Source: Lutibacter sp. (lineage in GTDB: Bacteria; Bacteroidota; Bacteroidia; Flavobacteriales; Flavobacteriaceae). From it: a DNA stretch of 8,469 nt. Both the position numbers and the translations under genes were made by a program. Each line of letters starts with the position of its first letter. The first letter of the stretch is position 1. Below the pieces are notes generated by a model. The model made no database searches. It saw only the letters and a list, made by a program, of their open reading frames with translations, and was not told the DNA's origin. Location: assembly GCA_004195315.1 (NCBI GenBank), contig SDWL01000074.1:1-8469 (forward strand). Direction: 5' to 3'. This document shows positions 1-5,608 of this stretch, piece after piece.

Positions 1-19
1 AGATGTGTATAAGAGACAG
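1..19 (+). other. Tn5 mosaic-end / Nextera adapter remnant (artefact)
   Basis: These 19 bases, AGATGTGTATAAGAGACAG, are exactly the hyperactive Tn5 transposase mosaic end used in Nextera-type library preparation. They sit at the very first base of the window, where an untrimmed read would leave them. They are not part of the genome; genomic sequence starts at base 20. No reverse-complement copy is visible at the right end of the window. Confidence 0.97.
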
Positions 20-177
20 AAAAAGAAGATAGCGCTTGGGGTTTCGAAATTAGAGCCAATAATTTATTAAATATAAACTATAAACGTTCTAATAATATAA
101 ATGAATTTTTAATTTCAGATATTAAGACATATATATTACCTCGTATAGTATTATTTACAGTTTCATATAAATTATAA
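20..177 (+). CDS. C-terminal fragment of an outer-membrane beta-barrel protein (probably TonB-dependent receptor type), 5' end missing
   Basis: An open frame runs from the adapter junction (first whole codon at 22) to a TAA at 175-177 and gives 51 residues. The fragment begins KEDSAWGFEIRANNLLN and ends LPRIVLFTVSYKL. Alternating polar and hydrophobic residues, the 'NLLN' turn and a final strand of the type PR-x-V-x-x-x-VSYKL are what the last strands of Bacteroidota TonB-dependent receptors and related outer-membrane barrels look like. The role would be in outer-membrane transport or assembly, but the substrate cannot be judged from so little. The gene is truncated because the contig ends here, not because it is broken. 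Its stop codon directly abuts the stop codon of the convergent helicase gene with no base between them. Another class of outer-membrane barrel with a carboxypeptidase-regulatory-like N-terminus is equally possible. Confidence 0.7.
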
Positions 178-1509
178 TTACTTTCTTTTTTGCCCTCGAG
201 TTTTAGGTTTTTTATATTTTTTTGCAATTTCTCGTCTATAAGATCCACCTAAATTAACACGAGAGTTTTTTTCTTTTTTCTCGTGAAAAGCAGCTCCACT
301 TGGCTCTGTAATTGTTTTTTTCTGACTTGTTTTTTCAGGTTCTACTTTTGGCATTTCCTCGTCAATCTTCTGAGTAGAAATTTCAATGTTTTCAGGTAAA
401 TCGTACACATCAATTTCTGTATTCATCAAAAGCTCAATTTCTCCTAAATAGTCAGCTTCATCTTCTGTGAAAAATGAAATTGAAGTTCCTTTTTGCTCTG
501 CTCTACCTGTTCTACCAATTCTATGAATGTAATTTTCTGGCTCTTCAGGAATATTAAAATTAATAACATGACTAACATCGGTTAAATCTAAACCACGTGC
601 AATAATATCTGTTGCTATTAAAGTGTTAAAAAAACCTTTTTCAAAGTTTTTTACTGAACGTAAACGGTAATTTTGTGTTTTATTTGAATGTATTACATTT
701 GTTTGGCTTGGAAGTATAACTTCTAATTCTTCAAACAAAATATTTGCCTGTTTTTTGTTTTTCACAAACACCAACACTTTATTAAAAGTCTCTTTGTCTT
801 TTAGTAAATGCACTAAAAAATTAACCTTTGTATAGAAATTAGGAACAGGATATGCTTGTTGTTCAATGGTGTCTAACGGACTTCCGCTACTTGCAATTTC
901 AATTTTGATGGGAGATTTAAAAAACTGATCTAATAAACCAGCTACTTCTTTGGTTAACGTTGCTGAGAATAAAATACTTTGACGTTTTTTTGGTAATAAA
1001 TCAAGTAGTGTAATTAATTGTGGTCTAAAACCAAGATTCATCATTTCATCAACTTCATCAATTACCAATTTTTGAATATGTTTTAGTTTTAAAATACCAT
1101 CCAATGCCAAATCTAATAAACGACCTGGAGTAGCTACTAAAATATCTTGCCCTTCATGGATCAATTGTTTTTGTTTATTTAGGTTTGTACCTCCATAAAC
1201 CCCAGTAAATCTCACATTAATATAAGGTGTAAGGCTTTCAATTTCTTCAACTACTTGTACTACTAATTCTCTGGTTGGTACAATAATTAAAATACGTGGA
1301 TATTTTTGAGTAGAAAATGTAAGTTGTTTTAAAATTGGTAGTAAGTAAGCAAATGTTTTACCTGTTCCGGTTTGTGCAATACCCACCATATCTTTACTAC
1401 TCATAATAACCGAAAAGGCTTTTTCTTGAATTGGAGTAGGTGTTGTGAACCCCATTTCGTCTAAGGCATCTAATAAAAAGCGGTTTAAGTTTAAATCGGA
1501 AAAGGTCAT
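178..1509 (-). CDS. DEAD-box ATP-dependent RNA helicase (RhlE-like)
   Basis: This 443-residue protein has the full two-RecA-domain core of DEAD-box helicases, which unwind short RNA duplexes and remodel RNA-protein complexes using ATP in the cytoplasm. Visible motifs in order are: Q motif (F21 to Q28, TPTPIQ), motif I AQTGTGKT 45-52, PTREL 78-82, GG 106-107, TPGR 127-130, motif II DEVD 151-154, SAT 182-184, motif IV 245-251, motif V ATDIIARGLD 299-308 and motif VI HRIGRTGRA 329-337. Motif II is DEVD rather than DEAD, and the usual HG before Q279xxR282 is HS (274-275). From about residue 375 a charged, low-complexity tail ends in a Lys/Arg-rich stretch (424-443), as is common for RNA-binding tails of this family. 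The ATG at 1507-1509 lies just before the first helicase motif and is preceded by an A-rich, SD-free leader. The class is certain; the subgroup (RhlE, DeaD or another) is not. Confidence 0.95.
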   Translation of the reverse strand: MTFSDLNLNRFLLDALDEMGFTTPTPIQEKAFSVIMSSKDMVGIAQTGTGKTFAYLLPILKQLTFSTQKYPRILIIVPTRELVVQVVEEIESLTPYINVRFTGVYGGTNLNKQKQLIHEGQDILVATPGRLLDLALDGILKLKHIQKLVIDEVDEMMNLGFRPQLITLLDLLPKKRQSILFSATLTKEVAGLLDQFFKSPIKIEIASSGSPLDTIEQQAYPVPNFYTKVNFLVHLLKDKETFNKVLVFVKNKKQANILFEELEVILPSQTNVIHSNKTQNYRLRSVKNFEKGFFNTLIATDIIARGLDLTDVSHVINFNIPEEPENYIHRIGRTGRAEQKGTSISFFTEDEADYLGEIELLMNTEIDVYDLPENIEISTQKIDEEMPKVEPEKTSQKKTITEPSGAAFHEKKEKNSRVNLGGSYRREIAKKYKKPKTRGQKRK

Positions 1510-1523
1510 TGTTGTATTTTTTG

Positions 1524-1558
1524 CAAATGTAATACTTAATTAGTTAATAAGTTGCAAA
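1524..1558 (-). promoter_or_regulatory. Candidate Bacteroidota sigma-A promoter for the DEAD-box helicase gene
   Basis: Reading the - strand, TACATTTG at 1531-1524 matches the -7 consensus TAnnTTTG perfectly. TTTG at 1558-1555 would be the -33 box, with 23 bases between the two, at the upper end of the 17-23 range described for Flavobacterium promoters. Transcription would start near 1518, giving a leader of only about 9 bases. A second perfect -7 match (TACCTTTG, 1584-1577) lies further upstream but has no TTG at a suitable distance. Confidence 0.45.
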
Positions 1559-1582
1559 GGAGTAAAGTTACAAAGTCAAAGG
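1545..1582 (-). repeat. Degenerate 8-bp tandem repeat (consensus near ACTTTGTA on the - strand)
   Basis: On the - strand successive octamers read ACTTTGTA (1576-1569), ACTTTACT (1568-1561), CCTTTGCA (1560-1553) and ACTTATTA (1552-1545). They are preceded by a partial CCTTTG (1582-1577). The spacing of the three central units is exactly 8 bases. The repeat overlaps the proposed -33 box of the helicase promoter. The units are imperfect, so some of the pattern may be chance in A+T-rich DNA. Confidence 0.4.
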
Positions 1583-1590
1583 TATTATAT

Positions 1591-1612
1591 CATTCCTGCG
1601 AAGGCAGAAACC
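1591..1612. repeat. Decayed REP-like palindrome
   Basis: The 22 bases contain TTCCTGC followed by GA and then AGGCAGAAA, an imperfect inverted repeat. It resembles the dispersed short palindromes of the form ATTCCTGCGAAGGCAGGAAT that I recall from many bacterial intergenic regions, including flavobacteria. The right arm has one changed base (GCAGAAA instead of GCAGGAA), so the hairpin is weakened. Its GC content stands out from the A+T-rich surroundings. Membership of a repeat family is an inference from memory. Confidence 0.5.
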
Positions 1613-1798
1613 TAGTTAAAAAGTTGATAAATGAAAAAATTATACCATTTTAACTTTGAAAACACCACAATCAGTTGTTATTGCTAGGCTTAGCTTGTAG
1701 AGATCCAATTACCCTTCAAAAAGCTCAATGAGATAAATGATCTGAAATTTAATACTGTAAAACCCAAATTAAAATGATAATATTATTTTGGTGTGGCG

Positions 1799-3394
1799 CT
1801 AATCAACCAATTCAAATAGTAACCAGGTATTTGGATCTAATTTAAGTTCTTTCACATCTCCCATTGTAGAAATAATATAGGGAGCTGTTTTATCAGTAAT
1901 TTCAATGGTTTTTATTTCTGAAGAACCATCATTGTATAAGATTTCAATGTCAAGCGGAAACTGAAAAATAGTTTCTTGTGTTTGTTCAATCATCATTCTA
2001 ATTTTATTATCATGATAAATCCAATTGGTTTTTAATATTGGATGTCCTGCTCTTTGAAGCCATTGCGTAAAGAAAACATCCAAATTTTTACTAGAAACTT
2101 CCGCTATAACATTTTTAAAATCGTTTGTTGAAGCGTTCTTAAATTTATATGTTGAATAATATGTTTTTATACCTTTCCAAAAAATTTCATCACCTAATTT
2201 TTTTCGAAGCATATGTAAAAACCAGGCACCTTTTTCATATGAATTAGGGTTTAACAAACTCATTAAATTGGTGTTTTTAGTATCAATTACAGGTGTTTGT
2301 TTTCTTTTGTAAAAATTTAAAACTTTTTCACGTTCTTCTTTTATTCTTGTTATGAAAGCTTCTTCACCTTTATCTTTTAAAATAAATAAATTAGTTAAAT
2401 ACGTTGCAAAACCTTCACTTAACCATATGTGAGGCCAATCAATTTCTGAAGCGGAATTTCCAAACCATTGATGCGCAATTTCGTGGGCAATTAAATCTTC
2501 ATACTCAAGTTTTCCTGTAACAGATTTTTCAAAATAGAAAATATTTCCAGCATTTTCCATACCTCCAAAACGTGTTTTAGACTGTACATTTGCTAATTTT
2601 TGATATGGATATTCACCAACATTTTCAATAAAAAAATTAAGTATATTTTTTGCTGTCGAAAAATCGTAAAAGCCTTGTTCTTTTGTTTGTGGATATACCC
2701 AAGTTGAAACGGGAATGTTATGTGTTTCGCCAATATTTTGAACGGCAAATTTAGCAATACCTATAACCATTACTTTTGTTGGTAATGGCACATCTGTTTT
2801 CCAATGATATTGTTTTGTTGTATTATTTATATTGGTTTCTTCAACTTGAAAACCATTAGCAATTGTTTGGTAATAATTAGGAGCTTCAATTATAAATTCA
2901 ACAGTTGCTTTATCAGAAGGATGATCTATACAAGGAAACCAATGATGCGCTCTGTTTGGCCAATTGTCACCAAAAAAAGTTCTATCTCCATATAGATTTT
3001 TTCCAATTACCAATCCGTCTGTTGGAATTCCATGGTATTTAATGGAGTAGGTGTATTCTATCCCAGGGAAAATGTGTTTTGGTTGAATTGAAATTTTGTT
3101 ATTTATATGTGTAAACGTAACTTTTACATTGTTTTGATAAATAGAATTTATAATCATCCCTTTTCCACTAACACTATCTTTATTGACTAAATCAAGTTGA
3201 AATTCATTTGATGTTTTTTTAAATTTTAAAGAAACATTCATAGTTGCATCAATACGATTTGTAGTATCATTTACAATAATTGCTAATTTATAGTGCTGTA
3301 TATCAAGTGTGTTGAAGCGTTGTTTGAAATTTTGCGCTGTAATTGTAGACTGAATTATCAGTAATAAAGCAACTAAATAAAAAGGAATTTTCAT
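1799..3394 (-). CDS. Exported M1-family zinc metallopeptidase (aminopeptidase)
   Basis: This 531-residue protein begins with a Sec signal peptide (MKIP then a hydrophobic run at about 5-16, likely cleaved near A20-Q21), so it should act in the periplasm or outside the cell. Family M1 enzymes remove N-terminal residues from peptides. The hallmarks are present: exopeptidase motif GGMEN at 277-281, zinc site HEIAH at 304-308, the third ligand E327 in WLSEGFATY, and the catalytic tyrosine Y386 in SYEKGA. The order is an N-terminal beta domain, a thermolysin-like catalytic domain (about 240-450) and a short C-terminal beta domain. The large helical domain IV of ERAP or PepN type is absent, so it is a compact M1 form. 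No lipobox or type IX secretion C-terminal domain is seen. I chose the ATG at 3392-3394; a frame extension to a TTG at 3418 would run into the -7 box. No terminator is evident downstream. Confidence 0.93.
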   Translation of the reverse strand: MKIPFYLVALLLIIQSTITAQNFKQRFNTLDIQHYKLAIIVNDTTNRIDATMNVSLKFKKTSNEFQLDLVNKDSVSGKGMIINSIYQNNVKVTFTHINNKISIQPKHIFPGIEYTYSIKYHGIPTDGLVIGKNLYGDRTFFGDNWPNRAHHWFPCIDHPSDKATVEFIIEAPNYYQTIANGFQVEETNINNTTKQYHWKTDVPLPTKVMVIGIAKFAVQNIGETHNIPVSTWVYPQTKEQGFYDFSTAKNILNFFIENVGEYPYQKLANVQSKTRFGGMENAGNIFYFEKSVTGKLEYEDLIAHEIAHQWFGNSASEIDWPHIWLSEGFATYLTNLFILKDKGEEAFITRIKEEREKVLNFYKRKQTPVIDTKNTNLMSLLNPNSYEKGAWFLHMLRKKLGDEIFWKGIKTYYSTYKFKNASTNDFKNVIAEVSSKNLDVFFTQWLQRAGHPILKTNWIYHDNKIRMMIEQTQETIFQFPLDIEILYNDGSSEIKTIEITDKTAPYIISTMGDVKELKLDPNTWLLFELVD

Positions 3395-3415
3395 CTTAAA
3401 AAGTATTTTGAATTT

Positions 3416-3423
3416 CAAATATA
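3416..3423 (-). promoter_or_regulatory. -7 box of the M1 peptidase promoter
   Basis: On the - strand TATATTTG matches the Bacteroidota -7 consensus TAnnTTTG in every fixed position, 21 bases upstream of the ATG at 3394. The nearest TTG upstream (3441-3439) leaves a spacer of 15 bases, slightly short of the usual 17-23, so the -33 box is uncertain. The box contains the TTG codon at 3418, which argues against translation starting there. Confidence 0.45.
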
Positions 3424-3508
3424 CATAGAAACAGCTAACAATTTTTAATTACAATTCAAGATTTGAGTATTCCTTAAATTAACAAACCAACTATTAATAA
3501 ATACTTCT

Positions 3509-3516
3509 TACCTTTA
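3509..3516 (+). promoter_or_regulatory. Candidate -7 box for clpP (clpPX operon)
   Basis: TACCTTTA followed by CACC resembles the flavobacterial -7 region TAnnTTTG, differing only in the last base. It lies 27 bases before the clpP ATG, which would give a leader of roughly 20 bases. No TTG is found 17-23 bases upstream, so the -33 element is not evident. The placement between divergent genes and directly before clpP supports it. Confidence 0.4.
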
Positions 3517-3543
3517 CACCCTTAATATTTTAAAAACTGTAAA

Positions 3544-4203
3544 ATGAATTACGGAAAAGAATTTAGAAAATTTGCAACAAAGGATCAAGGAATCAGTAGT
3601 ATGCACTACGATAAATTGGTAAGTAGCGTAACACCATATATTATTGAAGAGCGTCAATTAAACGTTGCACAAATGGATGTGTTTTCTCGTTTAATGATGG
3701 ATAGAATTATATTTTTAGGAACAGGAATTGATGATTATGTAGCAAATATTATACAGGCACAATTGTTATTTTTAGAAAGTGTAGACAGTTCAAAAGATAT
3801 TTCAATTTATATAAACTCTCCAGGTGGAGGTGTGTATGCAGGATTAGGAATTTATGATACTATGCAGTTTATAAAGCCTGATGTTGCTACTATTTGTACT
3901 GGTATGGCCGCTTCTATGGGTGCTGTTTTAATGTGCGCTGGAGCAAAAGGGAAACGTTCAGCATTGCCACATTCACGTGTTATGATTCACCAACCTTTAG
4001 GTGGTGCACAAGGACAAGCAAGTGATATTGAGATTACTGCTCGTGAAATAATGAAATTAAAAAATGAATTATACGAAATAATCTCGAAGCATTCTGGGCA
4101 AACTATGGAGAAAGTTCATGCAGACTCAGATCGTGATTATTGGATGAAAGCTGATGAAGCGAAAGCATACGGTATGATTGACGAAATTTTAGTAAGAAAA
4201 TAA
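3544..4203 (+). CDS. clpP: ATP-dependent Clp protease proteolytic subunit ClpP
   Basis: ClpP is the serine peptidase subunit that forms a double heptameric ring and degrades proteins fed to it by ClpX or another Clp ATPase. This 219-residue sequence has the complete catalytic triad: S124 in GMAASMGAV, H149 in MIHQPLGGAQGQ and D198 in DSDRDYW, with the same spacing as E. coli ClpP (25 and 49 residues). The oxyanion-hole segment NSPGGG lies at 91-96. The N-terminus (about 1-45) is longer than in E. coli, as is usual in Bacteroidota, and probably contains a short propeptide or an extended axial-loop region. The ATG at 3544 has an A-rich, SD-free leader. clpX follows after 61 bases with no terminator, so the two are probably one operon. 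The identification is secure. Confidence 0.98.
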   Translation: MNYGKEFRKFATKDQGISSMHYDKLVSSVTPYIIEERQLNVAQMDVFSRLMMDRIIFLGTGIDDYVANIIQAQLLFLESVDSSKDISIYINSPGGGVYAGLGIYDTMQFIKPDVATICTGMAASMGAVLMCAGAKGKRSALPHSRVMIHQPLGGAQGQASDIEITAREIMKLKNELYEIISKHSGQTMEKVHADSDRDYWMKADEAKAYGMIDEILVRK

Positions 4204-4264
4204 ATAGGTGTTAGTTATAAATTAACTATTGAACCCTAAACAATTTAAACCAATAACTATTAGA

Positions 4265-5506
4265 ATGGCAAAAGATGAAGTTTTAGAATGTTCGTTTTGT
4301 GGTAGAAAAAAGCCAGAAACTGATTTGCTAATTGCTGGATTAGACGCACATATTTGTGATAAATGTATAGAGCAAGCTCACGGAATTGTAATTGAAGAAA
4401 TTGCTCAACAAAGCTCATCTACACTTACCTCTGAATTAATTGTAAAAAAGCCAAGAGAGATAAAAGCGTTTATTGATCAATACATGATTGGGCAGAATAA
4501 AGCAAAACGTGTAATGTCTGTTGCGGTATACAATCATTACAAACGATTATTACAACCTGAATCGAAAGATGAAGAAGAGATTGAAATTGAAAAAAGTAAT
4601 ATTGTTATAGTTGGAGAAACAGGTACTGGTAAAACATTAATTGCACGTACTATTGCAAAAATGTTGAACGTACCGTTTTGCATTGTAGATGCTACTGTTT
4701 TAACTGAGGCAGGCTATGTGGGTGAAGACGTTGAAACTATATTAACACGTTTATTACAAGCAGCTGATTATGATGTAAAGAAAGCGGAACGTGGAATTGT
4801 ATTTATTGATGAAATTGATAAAATAGCTCGTAAAGGCGATAATCCATCAATTACAAGAGATGTTTCTGGAGAAGGAGTTCAACAAGCGTTGTTAAAATTA
4901 TTGGAAGGTTCAGTGGTGAACGTTCCGCCAAAAGGAGGAAGAAAACACCCAGATCAAAAGTTTATAGAAGTAAATACCAAAGATATTTTGTTTATGGCTG
5001 GTGGTGCTTTTTCTGGAATTGATAAAATTATTGGAAAACGATTAAACCGTCAAGCTGTTGGATATAGCGCTTCTATTAAAGTTGATAAAGTTGATGAAAG
5101 CAATTTATTGCAATATATTATTCCGAAAGATTTAAGAGAATTTGGTTTAATACCTGAAATTATTGGTCGTTTACCAGTATTAACACATATGAATCCGTTA
5201 GATGCTGAGACACTTAGAGCTATTTTAACAGAACCTAAAAACTCTATTATAAAACAATATAAAAAGTTGTTTGAAATGGATGGTATTGATTTCACAATCA
5301 ATGAACCTGCCTTGGGATACATAGTTGATAAAGCTGTAGAATACAAATTAGGAGCTCGTGGTTTACGTTCACTTTGTGAAGCAATTTTAACCGATGCCAT
5401 GTTTGAGTTACCAGGAACTGAAGAAACGGAATTAAAAGTCACTAAGAAATACGCTCAAGACAGAATTAATAATTCAACTTTAAAAAAGTTAAAAGCGGTT
5501 TCGTAG
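4265..5506 (+). CDS. clpX: ATP-dependent Clp protease ATP-binding subunit ClpX
   Basis: ClpX is the hexameric AAA+ unfoldase that recognises substrates such as ssrA-tagged proteins, unfolds them and threads them into ClpP. This 413-residue protein has the N-terminal zinc-binding domain with four cysteines (C9, C12, C31, C34), Walker A GETGTGKT 117-124, the GYVG pore loop 150-153, Walker B IVFIDEID 178-185, the RKH pore motif 226-228, arginine finger R302 and sensor-2 GARGLRS around R365. The ClpP-docking loop, IGF in E. coli, reads VGY here (265-267). The ATG at 4265 is preferred because MAKDE..ECSFCG is the usual flavobacterial ClpX beginning; an in-frame TTG at 4229 would add 12 residues of unlikely sequence. 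The gene lies directly behind clpP and ends before a strong terminator at 5534-5567. Confidence 0.98.
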   Translation: MAKDEVLECSFCGRKKPETDLLIAGLDAHICDKCIEQAHGIVIEEIAQQSSSTLTSELIVKKPREIKAFIDQYMIGQNKAKRVMSVAVYNHYKRLLQPESKDEEEIEIEKSNIVIVGETGTGKTLIARTIAKMLNVPFCIVDATVLTEAGYVGEDVETILTRLLQAADYDVKKAERGIVFIDEIDKIARKGDNPSITRDVSGEGVQQALLKLLEGSVVNVPPKGGRKHPDQKFIEVNTKDILFMAGGAFSGIDKIIGKRLNRQAVGYSASIKVDKVDESNLLQYIIPKDLREFGLIPEIIGRLPVLTHMNPLDAETLRAILTEPKNSIIKQYKKLFEMDGIDFTINEPALGYIVDKAVEYKLGARGLRSLCEAILTDAMFELPGTEETELKVTKKYAQDRINNSTLKKLKAVS

Positions 5507-5533
5507 TTTAAAATAAATGGCAAAATAAAATTT

Positions 5534-5567
5534 AATCACCCTTTACTGAGTAAAGGGTGATTTTTTT
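5534..5567 (+). terminator. Rho-independent terminator of clpPX
   Basis: The arms at 5534-5546 (AATCACCCTTTAC) and 5550-5562 (GTAAAGGGTGATT) pair perfectly over 13 bp around a TGA triloop, and a run of seven T follows (5561-5567). It lies 27 bases after the clpX stop codon. It separates the clpPX transcript from dnaG, so dnaG needs its own promoter or read-through. Confidence 0.93.
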
Positions 5568-5570
5568 ATC

Positions 5571-5579
5571 TAAATTTTG
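5571..5579 (+). promoter_or_regulatory. Weak candidate -7 region for dnaG
   Basis: TAAATTTTG lies just after the clpX terminator and 29 bases before the dnaG start. It has TA and TTTG separated by three bases instead of two, so it is an imperfect match to TAnnTTTG. No -33 TTG is visible at the right distance, where the terminator stem lies. It is listed because the terminator implies a separate promoter for dnaG in this short gap. Confidence 0.22.
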
Positions 5580-5608
5580 TAATTTAGAAAACTTAAAAAA
5601 TAACAATA

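Larger units (their letters stand above)
1510..1798. other. Intergenic region between helicase and M1 peptidase genes; no gene seen
   Basis: These 289 bases contain no convincing coding frame on either strand; the longest ATG frame I can find (from 1631) stops after about 18 codons. The left part carries the helicase promoter, a degenerate 8-bp repeat and a REP-like palindrome, described separately. From 1613 to 1798 I see only short weak inverted repeats (AGATC...GATCT around 1700-1743, GCTA-TAGC near 1683-1694) and an A+T-rich imperfect palindrome at 1771-1789. None of these has the GC stem and T-run of an intrinsic terminator for the M1 gene. A decayed mobile or repeat element, or a small RNA, cannot be excluded. 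Confidence 0.7.

Noticed and set aside
1771..1790. A+T-rich palindrome downstream of the M1 gene as a terminator
   Set aside because: The stem is short, imperfect and all A/T, and no T-run follows in the direction of transcription.
3395..3418. Eight-codon N-terminal extension of the M1 peptidase from a TTG at 3418
   Set aside because: The TTG lies inside a perfect -7 promoter match (3416-3423), and the ATG at 3394 directly precedes a typical signal peptide.
3835..3840. Third glycine in ClpP NSPGGG as a possible active-site defect
   Set aside because: This position varies among active ClpP enzymes (Val in E. coli, Ser in others), and the triad is intact.
4229..4264. Twelve-codon N-terminal extension of ClpX from a TTG at 4229
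   Set aside because: ClpX proteins of this group begin at the MAKDE..CSFCG segment, and the ATG at 4265 fits.
5050..5442. 130-codon open frame on the - strand inside clpX
   Set aside because: It lies wholly antisense to a conserved clpX coding region, has no recognisable domain or promoter, and looks like a codon-usage shadow.
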